NCBI GenBank assembly: GCA_025602905.1
Contig: JAHLKI010000003.1
Span: 1,240,001-1,304,000, forward strand
Origin: Phlyctochytrium arcticum
Taxonomy: Eukaryota > Chytridiomycota > Chytridiomycetes > Chytridiales > Chytridiaceae
Reading direction: 5' to 3'
Length of the DNA stretch: 64,000 nucleotides
Part shown: one piece after another, positions 1-9,984 of the stretch
Position numbering within the stretch: position 1 is the first letter of the stretch
How the letters are laid out: every line of letters begins with the position of its first letter
Notes under the pieces: generated by a model
Told to the model about the DNA's origin: nothing
What the model saw: the letters and a program-made list of their open reading frames with translations, nothing else
Database searches by the model: none
Translations under genes and position numbers: made by a program

Positions 1-597
1 GAGATCCTCAAAAGACGTCGCCCCCTTGACCACATTCAAGAGCATCCGGAGGTAACAACGTTTGCCAGACAAAGGTGGTGCATAGTATAAGCGCCCAATA
101 CTGTGTCCCTGCTTTCGAATTGTCCATTTGCGCTGCGACTGCTTCCAAACAAACTTTGTAGGAAACTGACTATATGTCAGAGTGGTGGCTAGTGCTGCAG
201 TTTCGGGGTTGAGGTTGGCCGAAAAGTATGCATCGAGCATAGAGTTCTTGACGGGTCTGTCCAAAACCACACGAAGATCTTCTCCGGCCTCGAAAGTTAT
301 CATCTGGTCACCGGGCAAGTAAGTGGCCAGACGCTCAACGGAGGGGGCCCGCTCCTGCATAGGAAACCCATAGATTCTCCACATGGATTCGGATGCTGAC
401 AGATTACGGCAGTCCAGGTACTGCTTGATCTCGTCTTCATTGACCAGTTCAGCGGCGTTCACGTTGGCGGGATCTGGAGCATCCTCTCGGGTACTGACTG
501 CAGTTGCCTTGTTGTGACCCTTGTAAACATACTTGAAGAGGTACTTGACGGCACCGACATTGCTGACAGTTTTGACGTTGATGTGAGCATTGTACCG
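1..597 (-). pseudogene. Helitron replication protein (Helitron-like N domain), downstream part, runs off window
   Basis: Reading leftward on the minus strand, this piece is open from the transposon junction to the window edge. It encodes conserved Helitron blocks: RYNAHINVKTVSNVGAVKY followed by LFKYVYKGHNKA, then a block matching 'DCRYLSASESMWRIYGFPM', and near base 1 RKWTIRKQGHSIGRLYY and LLNVVKGATSFEDL. Established knowledge: these are hallmarks of the Helitron_like_N region lying between the Rep nuclease and the helicase of rolling-circle Helitrons. The upstream half is at 4682-4900, displaced by a DNA transposon insertion. There is no start here because the gene is interrupted, and the helicase part would lie beyond the window. 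Intact in this stretch but non-functional as a whole. Confidence 0.9.
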
Positions 598-603
598 GGT
601 GCT

Positions 604-629
604 CCCCAGGGCGTTAGTGCTCGATAAGG
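604..629 (+). repeat. Left terminal inverted repeat of the 604-4675 transposon
   Basis: 26 bp starting CCCCAGGGCGTTAGTGCTCG, identical to the reverse complement of 4650-4675. It is preceded directly by the TSD copy GGTGCT at 598-603. Confidence 0.95.
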
Positions 630-1033
630 GTTGATGAACTGGTCCTAAAAAGGCAATAATTGCGCTGCGCTGCTGATGTAATACGCGATCTCCGTATACA
701 CGCGATACACGTCGTAAAAACTTTGAACAGCATTGTCGTTATGGGTGAGCTCAAAATGAGGTCCAAGCGGTGCAAGAACTCGCTCAACAGGAAGCATGGG
801 TACCAGAATTACTAGTAGCACCAGCGTCTTTGGCGCCTGTTTCTAATGATTACATCGTGGCAAATGAGCATGATTGGTTCGTACTTTCCTTGATTTTGTG
901 ATGCCCACGAGGGAGAGACCAGCGGCAGATGAGTATTGGGATTCCCGCCCACGCTTCTTGAGTATATATTCTAACCCAGATTTGAAGGTCAAGTCCCTAG
1001 GGCCGATGCGAAATTCTGGGGGTGCCCTTCCAG

Positions 1034-4000
1034 ATGACCGATTTACATAGCGATTTCCAAGACGTTGACGTCGATTCTGAAGCTAACGCCAATCTCGACA
1101 GCCCCGGTCTCTGCAAGGTCGAAAGGTGTACCCGCCAGGGTAAGAGAGTCGCTTCGTATGCCGCAGGCTGCTTGAAATGCCAATGTAAATAAGCACCGAA
1201 TTACTATACTCGCAAACTGGACGACATCCCTTTCCTACAAACCCAAGGCGTCAGATTGAAGTGCGATACCAAACAGAACTGGGCTTTACAGGCAGTCTTC
1301 TGCAACAAATGTTTCAAAGCCTTTCAAGAGCGGTTCCCAGCAAGGTTCCCGCCCGCATCATCTCCTTTGTCTGTCGAGTGTGCTACTCAAACTGATGACA
1401 TAACAGTCACTGAGGATGCGGATCCGATGGACATTGATTCCCCGGAAATCAGTAACCAATGTCCAGCAATTCCCACTATTGTAGAAGGGACAAAATGTCC
1501 TCGCCAACAACCTTTCGATAAACCTCAGCCATTTGCCAAACACTTGGAGGACTTTATCGATCATCTTGACAAGAACTGTGACAATATGGCAACAAGAATG
1601 GCCTTGTTTCTCGGGTATACATCCTCCTGGCAAGAACATGTTCAGCGAAGAACGAGAGCGGTCATCGTCGCGATCGTTTTGCAGGGCGCAACTTTGATAG
1701 ATCACAGCAACAAAATCAACTATGTCAAAGAGCACTTTCTTACAAAAATCAGATCTATCTCTGATTCAGATAAAGAATCTGTTTTGGCACTCAACATGGG
1801 TTACTCGCCAATAAGCTGGATGGAGAAAAGAGAGGTTAACATTGAGGCCCACGAGGCTGACCTGGACGCTAGAGTTGCTAGCCGGCGAGGAAGTCATCAT
1901 CCTCAAACTTGACGACTTTAACCGCGTTCGTGTGCGCGGCACTCCCGGTTCAGCAAACACTTCCAAATTCTCAGAATCGTACTCTCAGGCTAACTTGGCT
2001 GCCAAGTTTTTTGAGAAAGCACCTTCCTACATCTACGAGGATTTTGGCGAAACTCTGGCTCCGCTTCCGAAGCCACGATCTCCTTACATTGACTTCAGTG
2101 CAATGTGCGAACCCATCCCACCACCTAAGGATGGTGAGAAGGAGAAGGATCCTATGAAGGATTTTGTGATGGCTGTGCTGCCACCTCATGTCGGCGTCTT
2201 GCCATTCATGAACTTTGTCGATCATTTATTACAATCTCTTGATGACCGCAAGTTTCGAACGTTGTACCAATTCGACCTTTCAACAAAAGCTGCACAACTC
2301 AAGATTTCAAGGCTTTTGGGGCCGTCCCCAAGAAAATGAAAAGTTGGCAGGATGTTCTTGAGCTCGTGGAGAAAATGCGGGTTTTTATCAAAAAGTATCC
2401 GCTTGGTTGCGTATGGGTAGTAGGAGACTACTACGTCTGGGTCAACGTCTTGAAAGCCATGTGGGGTCAGCCCGATCAAAGTCTCCGTGTCGCATTTTTC
2501 CCTTGGCCTGACGGTATGCACATAGCACTCAACGCACAACAAGGTATGTGGACACTGAGTGATAGTCCGGCAAATTGCTAATGAAGCGCCTGTAGCTCTC
2601 ATTCTCTGGAACTACGGTCTGTTTATGCCCATATGGGGTTCGGCATTTCCGAACTTGGCGGTTCCGGTGGTGAAGATGCGGCCGGAAAGACGTGTCATGC
2701 TACTGTCCATGATCTTCCTCGCGTGGAACGAATGTCGGAAGGTCGTGAAAGATTTGTATGAGAAGCGTCGTGGCCAGATGAGTGACGTGCAGCGGGTGGT
2801 GGTAGAAGCACTGATGCAGCTTTATGATGAAGACTTGCCGATGGCCCTCGATGCCGGCAATGTTATGGCATCTGGAGATCTGGATAAGTATCGAGATGTT
2901 GCCACTCGCCTCCTGCCGTTTTTTATCAGATATAGAAAAAAGAATTACGTCAACATCATTCTTTACATTCTCGCCAATCTCGAGCGCTTCAAGAATATGG
3001 GCAAGGAAGAGGTATTGCGCGCGCTGCGCAGCTTTCTCCCTTGGGCGAGCTCGGAGGACTTGGAAGTCTTCCACTCCGTCATCAGAGCTGCCATAAGACC
3101 ACATGACTCTGAGAGCGCCGCGGCCATTACTACGATGTACCTCTCGGCTACGTCCGACATTGGCTCTTCGGATTTTTTGGCCGAGATCAAGCGGCAAAAT
3201 GTACTGGAGCGCGAAAATCACTGCGCCTATTCCCAGATGATGAGCTCATTTCCTGTCAACGATGCGTCTCGGGGTACTTCCGGCGGTGGCCGTTCTGTCT
3301 ATTACAATGAAAAACTTGCCACCATGGCCGCGCACCTGAAAGACATGTTCGAGCGCATCATGGCAGTAGATGGCAGCTTCTCGATCAAGGGCGGAAAGTA
3401 TAAACAGCACTCGGCTACCAAGAGTACGATGCCCGGCTACGAGCTTCGCAGTGACATCTCTCCGCCCGACGCCCTAGAGGCCAGTCCTCCCAAGCGAAGG
3501 AAAGATAATGGAACTACTGCTTTTGTGAAGCCCGCTCCAGGGGTCTTGGCAGTTATCTCAGAGAGGATTCTGCCTCTACCTTTCTGGAGCGCGGACTTAA
3601 AGCTTGGTTCGGTCATGGAGCTGGGGACGTACAGGGCCTACGACTTCTCCGAGCATCCTATGGAGCGCCAGCCTCTAATGGACATTACGCCAAGCCCGAA
3701 TGCCGTCGCTGCCCCTCCTACTACCACTACTCCTCCTGCCCTCAGTACTCCTGCGATCCCAGTTGTCCCCGCTTCTACCATTACGCGTATTGTTCTCACT
3801 AGTTCTGCTACTCCCAATAGGCGCATTATTCTCACCAACAAAGCTACTCCCAATCAGCGCATCATACCCACTACACCACCCAGTACGCCCAACAAGTCTA
3901 CCACCCCTGCTACTCCCGTCACCCCACCCACTACCCGCACTTGCAAAGTACCCGTCACAGAATGGCTCACGGTGGATGCATTAGTCTGTGACAAGATACC

Positions 4001-4178
4001 TGAGTGTCACTGCGATGCATTCAAGAATTCCCTGTGCGAGCATCTGTTGGAAGAGGTATGCGTGCCACACTTCAAGAACTGGGTGAAAAACCTGGCTTGC
4101 ACTAGCGTGGAGGTTGAGGCAGAAGAAGGAGCTGGGGACTTCGCCGCAGACAGGGACGAAAATGGGGAGGAAGAATGA
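1034..4178 (+). pseudogene. Transposon protein with cysteine-rich head and DDF/GDYYVW/HIALNAQ core
   Basis: Exon 1 starts at ATG 1034 (MTDLHSDFQDVD) and ends at 1184. A ~63-bp intron (GTAAAT...CCAAG) leads to exon 2 at 1248, joining Cys-rich sequence CQCVRLKCDTKQNW and CNKCFKAF. Further motifs are IILKLDDFNRVRV (~1896), CVWVVGDYYVWV (~2408), WPDGMHIALNAQ (~2508), an intron at 2540-2594, then MRPERRVMLL, RYRKKNYVNIILYIL and SSEDLEVFHSVIRAAIRPHD. The C-terminus has a Thr/Pro-rich stretch with TPNRRIILTNKATPNQRII repeats, then Cys/His residues. Acidic D in LDDF and GDYY could be catalytic (inference). Frame changes near 1880 and 2335 indicate frameshifts or unseen introns, so the copy is probably dead. 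Domain order matches the 22921-25388 copy residue by residue in several blocks. Confidence 0.7.
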
Positions 4179-4649
4179 AGTTCACACGCGTTCGTACGCA
4201 TCTTTCTCTGTCGTGTTTTTCGTCTCTCTTTCCGGTATTTTCTTATACATTTTGTCTTCTTCAGCATCACTTTTAATACACTTTTTACCCTGCATCGAAA
4301 AGTATGTATATTGGAGGTCCTTACCATGTGAAGAACTTAATGCACACCTTCGAGTCAGAGCAACCCGCTGGGCAAATGAATTCAACATATGTATTCAGCA
4401 ACCCTTTAACGTTTCAGCCCCTCAGCGCCGATGCAAAAAAAGTTAAGCTTATTTTTGTGGAAAACGTGGGGGTGGAGAAATCAGATGCTACATCATAAAG
4501 ATGAAGACGGGCAAGATATGCGAGGGTCCTCACATACAAAAGTATCTGCAAAAACCGGTCCAAAACAGACTGTGCAATTCCAGGTCGATCGGAGTAAGTC
4601 TCATATACAAAACAAAAAACAATGGGAAAAGACTATAGGCGTCATTTAT

Positions 4650-4675
4650 CCTTATCGAGCACTAACGCCCTGGGG
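4650..4675 (-). repeat. Right terminal inverted repeat of the 604-4675 transposon
   Basis: 26 bp ending CGCCCTGGGG, a perfect inverted match to 604-629. It is followed directly by the second TSD copy GGTGCT at 4676-4681. Confidence 0.95.
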
Positions 4676-4681
4676 GGTGCT

Positions 4682-4900
4682 CAGATAGACGTTATGTGGG
4701 ACCACCCATCGATTGTCCAGCGGCACGTTCTTGACCAACACGCTTTCCCCATCATCCCGACGTCAATATTTTGGATACCCTTGACCGTCATTGGATGTGG
4801 ATGCTCTGAATTCATGTGGGAATCCCTTTGAACATTTCCCATCCTCCATACATGTCGCATTGGGGAATCCAATACCGCAGGGTCCATGCATCATATTCCT
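4682..4900 (-). pseudogene. Helitron replication protein, upstream part, split from the piece at window start
   Basis: Minus-strand reading gives MMHGPCGIGFPNATCMEDGK, then CSKGFPHEFRASTSNDGQGY, PKY, stop, RRDDG, and finally LVKNVPLDNRWVVPHNVYLS up to base 4682. This is the canonical Helitron order ('HGPCG..CM.DGKCSK.FP..', 'GYP.YRRRD', 'LDNRWVVP'). One in-frame TGA replaces an expected residue of the YRRRD block. The last codon before the junction continues in frame into the piece ending at base 597 if the 604-4675 element and one copy of its target duplication are removed. Upstream the fragment stops in 4900-4960, where a truncated Copia element abuts it. Dead gene with a nonsense codon, an insertion and a truncation. 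Confidence 0.9.
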
Positions 4901-4964
4901 GGAGACAGTTGCGAATGCCAATGGATTCTTCAGTGGCAGGGGAAGTTGACTCCGTCAGAAAACT

Positions 4965-6297
4965 CTATTTTGCCGACTTTGATACGACGCACACTTCACA
5001 AAGACTGTTAGGCGCTGTCCCAGAAACTTTCACCCCTCTTGCCACTATTTCCAGCTTCTTTGCATCCCGATAATTCAAATGACCCATTCTCTGATGCCAC
5101 AGAGCCAAATCCAGCGGCGCAGATGAGGGAACTGCAATTGCCGCTAAGTCCATCCTCGGATGCAAAATATAAAGACATCCCTCACGATGGGCCCCAAATG
5201 CCACTTGACCTGCTCGATCGTATATCCGACAATCCTTGTCCGTGAACTGCGCAGTTGCTCCCGCGGCTGCCAATTGGGAAACCGAAATCAAATTCCTTTC
5301 CATACCGGGGACATGCCATACATCGCGAAGCGTAACTGGCACACCCGTAGCCGACCGAAATGTAACTGACCCAAGGCCAACTGCATGAAGAAGCCGATCA
5401 TCCGCCAGACGAATGGGGATTGGTGACATGGTCGAATAGTTGTGGAACCAGTTTCGTTGCCCGGTCATATGTTGAGACGCGCCGGAATCAACTATCCATT
5501 CGGCCGGTGACGATTTGGAGACGATCGTAGCGGCAAACATGAATCCTGCTTGTGCGTGATTTGCTTCACCCCCGTTTTTATGCATGGAACAATCCTTCTT
5601 CAAATGTCCATTTTTGCCACACCTGTAGCATCGTGGCCGTTTCTTCCCCTTTCCTTTTTGGACCGGCGCCGACGCTCCTCCAAAAAATGCTTTAGCAGGC
5701 GAATCACTGCTGGAACCCGCGTCATTGAGACACTCCGTACGTCGTACATCCTCTGCCAACAGCTTGTTTGTGACAAAATCCACCGTCAAATCCGTAAGAT
5801 TTTCCAAACTTTGTAATAGCACATCGTCCGGAAGTCCACAAAGCAGCATCAAGGCGTGGTCTTCATCCGACACCGGGTAGCCAATGTTTCTGAGTTCGTC
5901 GGCAATCAGATTGGCTTTCCTGAGATGATCCACCATAGAGGCACCTTCCTGCAACCGTAGGTTGTGGAACTTTTTCCGTAAATGCAACCGACTTGCTGTG
6001 CTCTTCTGTTGATAGATGGCTTCCAATCTGCTCCAAAGCTTGCTCGGCGATCTTTCCCCTTGAATTATATGAGATCTGAGCTTCCGTCAAGGACCCCAAG
6101 ATTGTTGTAAGAGCCTTCCGCTCAAGTTTCTTTGGTTTGTTGTTATATGGTTCCTTGGGGTCGACCATGTCCCCATCCACATAATCCCAAAGTCCTTTCT
6201 CATCCAACACCATCTCCATCTTGTACTTCCACGACGAGTAGTTTGTTCCGTCAAACTGAGCCACAGGCAACCGGTCAGCTTCGTTATCACTGCCCAT
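4965..6297 (-). pseudogene. Copia gag-protease-GAG_pre-integrase fragment
   Basis: Starts at ATG 6297 (MGSDNEADRLPVAQFDGTNY), followed by SSWKYKMEMVLDEKGLWDYV, typical of the UBN2-type Copia gag head. A frameshift near 6020 moves into LEAIYQQKSTASRLHLRKKF. Then come a CCHC knuckle (CYRCGKNGHLKKDC), the aspartic protease active site (EWIVDSGASQHMT), the LRDVWHVPGMERNLISVSQL block and the GAG-pre-integrase motif LWHQRMGHLNYRDAKKL with CEVCVVSKSAK. A TAG at 4965-4967 and loss of downstream homology end it. The family polyprotein is usually about 1300 residues; only about a third is present. Confidence 0.88.
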
Positions 6298-6387
6298 GCT
6301 TGTAGTTCCTCCCAAAATAAACAATTAAAAATACGAAGTTGTGCTGTGTTGAGCTGGTAGGTATCGGCACACAGTGGTCTCATAACC

Positions 6388-6638
6388 TGTTGAGGTTTGG
6401 TAAGGTGATATCCTTGCACGACTGTTGACAACTAGTGAAGATTGAATCTTCTGACTTGTACTGATCATATTGATGTACAGTAATAAGAGAAACACAGTAC
6501 ACACTCCTATGTACTATCTGGTCAAACTAGACTATGGGGGGTTCTGGGGAAGCCGTGCTTGTATAGTCCACTGGCTCTACAACTCTCCCACGATCAACTA
6601 CTCTGACTCAACCACACGGCTCAACCACCGACACAACA
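6388..6638 (-). repeat. Putative 5' LTR of the truncated Copia
   Basis: 251 bp that begins TGTTG and ends CAACA on the plus strand, so it has TG...CA ends in either orientation. It lies 91 bp before the gag ATG (at 6297), and on the minus strand is followed by a PBS-like GGTTATGAGACC. The partner LTR is missing, so the boundaries rest on the TG/CA ends and position alone. Confidence 0.55.
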
Positions 6639-6921
6639 CTAAGACGCGTCGCGGTCTCGGCTTGCGCCGCTTGTTGTTCCCACATGCAGCAGTGCGCAGC
6701 ACTTGCTCCGAGGTAATGATGTCATGCCGAGACGCGTTGGGGGTCACGTGTTAAGCCTCACGCGAGCAAGACAAGCAAAGTCGAGAGTTGGGTCAAGATT
6801 GAGGGAATGCTGAAACTAAACTACAAGGCTACTAGGACAAGGGTAATCCCAAAGTGATGCTGGGGACCAGGACTATCTATCGGAGGATACCAAAGGTACT
6901 GACAGACTCCATTCTGTCACA
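6639..6921 (-). repeat. Putative partial Gypsy 3' LTR with polypurine tract at its edge
   Basis: On the minus strand, AAAGTGGGGGAG (6922-6933) is followed by TGTGACAGAATGG, the usual arrangement of a polypurine tract and LTR start just downstream of a chromovirus integrase. The LTR would run down to 6639, where the Copia LTR begins. No second LTR is available for comparison, and the integrase frame overlaps the tract. Confidence 0.45.
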
Positions 6922-8448
6922 CTCCCCCACTTTAACCACGACGCTGGCTCCTCTTAACTCCTCCAGGGCCGGGCCATCCAGGACGCTCTTTTCCGGTTCC
7001 CAAGTATTGTGGTGGTCCGGCCAGTTCAGCCATTTGACTAGGTATTGTTTTTGGCGCCGGTAGGTACGGGATTCAAGGATCTTCTCGCCTTCATAGAATG
7101 GTTTGCCTTCAATGATTTCCGGTGATGGACATGTTGGTACTTTGCGGGTGGGGAAGTCGTCGATGGGGTCGCGGTATGCTTTCAGCAATCGCACAATGAA
7201 TACTGGGTGGACTTTCATTGACGGTGGCAACTGTAGTGTGTAGTTTTCATGGGCATCGGTGTCGGTAACTTCATAGGGGCTAATCCACTTGGAGAGTAGT
7301 TTTTGGGTCAGCCTTTTTACTTCTTCGGCTACCTTGATTCCTTCTCTTGACAGTAGAACTTTGTCACCGACTTTGAACTTGGGGGCTGGTCGAAGATGGG
7401 CGTTTGCTTTGCGAGCTAGCTCATTTTGTGCATTCTGGATTTGGTCCTTAGCTATGATCAACAGGTTCTCAATGTATTGCACATGTTCTTGGGCCGATGT
7501 TTGGTTTCTGCGGTTTGCTGGAACGAGCTCTTCCGATGGCGTGTTCGGGGTTCGAAGGTGTTGTCCATTTTCCAGGTAGAACGGGGTAAACTTGGTGGTT
7601 GCTAATTCACTGTTGTTGTATGCAAATTCGGCAAACGGTAGTAATTGCGACCAGTTTGTCATGTGGTGGTCAACAAATGCTCGGAGGAAGGTCTTGATAG
7701 TTCGAATGGTGTTCTTGGCTTGGCCGTTGGTCTGTTGATGTCTTGCAGTGGCAATACCTTGTTCACATTGTAACAAGTTCATCAATTCTTTCCAGAAGGC
7801 GCTTGTTAGTCTTGTGTCTCGGTCGGAGATAATCTTGTCCGGGAGTCCGTGATGTTTGAAGATGTTGTGCCAGAATAGTTCAGCTACCTCTTCCGCACTG
7901 TCCGTTGTCTTACATGGAATCAAATGAGCTCGTTTCGACAAACGATCCACCACTACCATGATGGCATCGTATTGGTTGGGGCCTGATACTGGCAATTCTG
8001 GCACGAAATCCATCGAGATTTCAACCCACCTTCTATCTGGAATCGGGTGCGGTTGAAGGAGACCAGCCGGAACTTGCTGACTTGGCAAATTTCTCTGGCA
8101 TGCATCACAACTTAGGACATACTTCTTGACGTCTTTGTACATCTCGGGCCAATAGTAATAAGCTGCTAAAGCTGCAAATGTCTTTGCAACTCCGAAGTGT
8201 CCAACGAAATTGGGGTCTTGATGTGTTTCCAGTAATTGCAAACGAAGTTCAGGGCTATCCGGGATATACAGTCGATCATTATAGTATAAAAGGTCATTGC
8301 GTGTGGACAAACTCTGAAGACGGTGTGCTAGCCGTTTCGGAATCTTTTCTTCGGGGTTCTTCAGGTATTTCACAATCTGCACCAACTCATCATCATGTTT
8401 GGTTGCTTCCGTGATGAGTTCAGTCAGCAGTGCGGCATCAATAGCCAA
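6877..8448 (-). pseudogene. Ty3/Gypsy chromovirus integrase with C-terminal chromodomain
   Basis: About 520 codons. The order is HHCC zinc finger (HQDPNFVGHFGV ... CDACQ), integrase core with first Asp in EISMDFVPELPVSG and second Asp in KIISDRDTRLTS, then HQQTNGQAKNTIRTIK, GPY-like C-terminal region and a chromodomain (YEGEKILESRTYRRQKQYLV, WLNWPDHHNTWEP). In the family the third catalytic residue sits in NGQAE; here it is Lys (NGQAK), so the DDE triad is broken even though the frame is open. The enzyme would insert cDNA and target chromatin through the chromodomain. Upstream pol (RT, RNase H) is absent; sequence changes near 8500 to Tc1. The sequence may belong with the gag-protease at 13.2-15.7 kb (same strand), but this is unproven. 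Confidence 0.93.
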
Positions 8449-8499
8449 AATCTGGACGGGGTTTTCTTCTGTGTTCTGTTGGCTGGAGTCGATGAAGGC

Positions 8500-8644
8500 T
8501 TGGAAGCTCAGAGAGGTATTGGGAGCTAATGTTTGAGATGCTGGCGTTGCTAATGCTTAGTTGCTGAGCAATTTTTCGAGTAGAAAGGCCAGCCTGAAGC
8601 TGGACCTTAACACTGTTGATAGTGTCTTGGAAAAGGCAATGCAT
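8500..8644 (-). pseudogene. Tc1/mariner transposase N-terminal helix-turn-helix fragment
   Basis: ATG at 8644 opens MHCLFQDTINSVKVQLQAGL, then STRKIAQQLSISNASISNI, matching the paired-like HTH head of Tc1 transposases. Compare AGRSTCQIASALGVGQGTVS in the better preserved Tc1 at 39136-40113. The homology stops near 8505 where the Gypsy sequence takes over, so only about 45 residues survive. Confidence 0.7.
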
Positions 8645-8705
8645 GTTACAGGAGGGGGTGGGAACCCGCGGAGGGAGTCTTTATATATCCGTACAGCAAC
8701 CGGTG

Positions 8706-8921
8706 ACATCATACAGTGCCCCCAGGTGATGTACTGCATGTGATGTCGTATTTTTTGAGTAGTGGCATCAAAATTGTTAAAATGACACGGTCACATGTTT
8801 TGTACCACAATGATGTCAATAATGATGTAATAGATATGATGTCATAGACAGCAATGGAGAGTGCCCATGGCCGCTGAAAATGATGTAATACACCTTGAGT
8901 GATGTTATAGTATTTTGATGT
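8706..8921. repeat. Cluster of TGATGT hexamers upstream of the Tc1 fragment
   Basis: Eight copies of TGATGT plus one inverted ACATCA occur within 216 bp, at irregular spacing (8-65 bp). A random sequence of this length would hold about 0.06 copies. Position next to a Tc1 head suggests subterminal transposase-binding repeats or a degenerate minisatellite; the role is unknown. Confidence 0.7.
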
Positions 8922-9039
8922 GCAACAGAGCCATAGACCCCAGAGATCCAAACACTTTAACAATTTTGGAGGTCACTGTACAACAGCTTACTGTACTTCC
9001 TTTGTTACCTCCTTATACGCACGCGGTGTCAATCGTACT

Positions 9040-9523
9040 GCGCAGATGGCTGCCGCCATCGCATGCGTTGCATTTCGGGGATTGGCAAAGCGGCGCAATG
9101 TCCTCAGTAGTGGGAAGGGCCTGGAGGGAGGCGTCTTGCGGCAGAAGCACGTCACAGAATTGGTATTCCGTAACCGGCACGGCTATTCGATTCCTCGGCC
9201 CAAAGTACAGATACAGCATTTACAGTACATGCATTAGTCCTACGGCCGATTGAGCATCCTAAGTGCCCTGTATGCGCACTCGATCCGGTATGACAGCACA
9301 TACCGTGCGACCCAGAATTGCCTATATGGCAGCTACCTGATGGAAAGCTACCGTCAACCTCCTGGTTTGTGCAGATATGGCAACGAGTCATGGGACACAA
9401 CAGGAACGCCAGCTCGTTCCGGGCAGGAGGGGCAACTCAGTACGCATTCGGCGGATACAGCTCAGAAGAGATCAGCAGCTAGGCCGTTGGGCAAGCGACG
9501 CCTATGAGGTGTACATCTGATCG
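9040..9523 (+). pseudogene. Tyrosine recombinase (integrase) C-terminal fragment
   Basis: Plus-strand reading gives LRQKHVTELVFRNRHGYSIP then EHPKCPVCALDPV, stop, IWQLPDGK, MGHNRNASSFRAGGATQYAF, GGYSSEEISS, stop, and in another frame LGRWASDAYEVYI, stop. Established family pattern: box II of tyrosine recombinases has H-x-x-R (here GHN..SSFRAGGAT) and the Tyr nucleophile follows G-R-W-x-S-D (here SDAYEVYI). Two in-frame stops and a frameshift mark it as dead. Upstream catalytic domain is only faintly readable. It resembles the YR of DIRS/Ngaro-type or similar fungal elements; the exact class is undecided. No single open frame covers it. Confidence 0.75.
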
Positions 9524-9784
9524 CATCCGGCACTTCTGTTAGGAGGTTTATTGCATGGGCCAAGCACATCAGTAACCACGCGCGCACGAACCTTGTTTCA
9601 GCTTCTCATTTAGTACTCGCGCGTCCCCACTCTGTGGCAGGAGCCAGCAGCAGCGCGCATCCCATGCAGTACATCTCGTGCAGCAAGTACTGCCTTCGGC
9701 AACGGAGACTAGTAGTTAATTAGCTCAGATGTACGGTATTGTAATGGCGTTTTCTAATTGCAAAGGTGCAAATTCCCAATTCTA

Positions 9785-9968
9785 TTATAGATCTCCTGTC
9801 TGGACTCAGTGAATGGCAGTATGAACGTCTTATGTATTGGGGAAATGATCAAAGGGGTAAAGAGAGTACAGAGGAATCCCTAGCGGAGTTACAGTACATG
9901 TTCACGTAATGGGTAAGCATCTCGAAGTGGTCATCCCACTAGTAACGCATTAGCTTGGTTTCATAACA
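9785..9968 (-). repeat. Copia LTR remnant, related to the LTR at 48539-48738
   Basis: Over nearly its whole length this matches the LTR at 48.5 kb, for example the block after TTATAGATCTCCTGTCTGGA and the shared end TTGGTTTCATAACA. It lacks the terminal TG and carries internal deletions. The order with the RT remnant at higher coordinates fits a 3' LTR of a minus-strand Copia. Confidence 0.75.
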
Positions 9969-9984
9969 GTCCCCTCAAGTGAAT

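Larger units (their letters stand above)
604..4675 (+). mobile_element. TIR DNA transposon of unplaced family, 4072 bp, 6-bp TSD, inserted in a Helitron
   Basis: The element is bounded by perfect 26-bp inverted repeats (604-629 and 4650-4675, beginning CCCCAGGGCG) and by a direct duplication GGTGCT at 598-603 and 4676-4681. Excision with one TSD copy restores an uninterrupted Helitron reading frame, which independently confirms the boundaries. It carries one spliced gene on the plus strand (1034-4178). TIR sequence and 6-bp TSD do not match the families I know best (hAT 8 bp, MULE 8-11, Tc1 TA, PIF TWA, piggyBac TTAA). The core protein layout loosely recalls the fungal DUF6589 group, but that is memory only. 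A related copy lies at 22921-25388. Confidence 0.92.
4950..6638 (-). mobile_element. Truncated Ty1/Copia retrotransposon
   Basis: On the minus strand this holds a 251-bp LTR (6388-6638), a leader, gag and the start of pol (4965-6297). The copy ends abruptly near 4950 shortly after the GAG-pre-integrase domain, where Helitron sequence begins, so integrase core, RT, RNase H and the 3' LTR are missing. Immediately inside the LTR the minus strand reads GGTTATGAGACC, in the position of a primer binding site. The LTR abuts putative Gypsy LTR sequence at 6639, suggesting insertion into a Gypsy element. Confidence 0.8.

Noticed and set aside
8713..8732. TACAGTGCCCCC as a Tc1 terminus
   Set aside because: Orientation would require the element to lie to the right, but the Tc1 head lies to the left.
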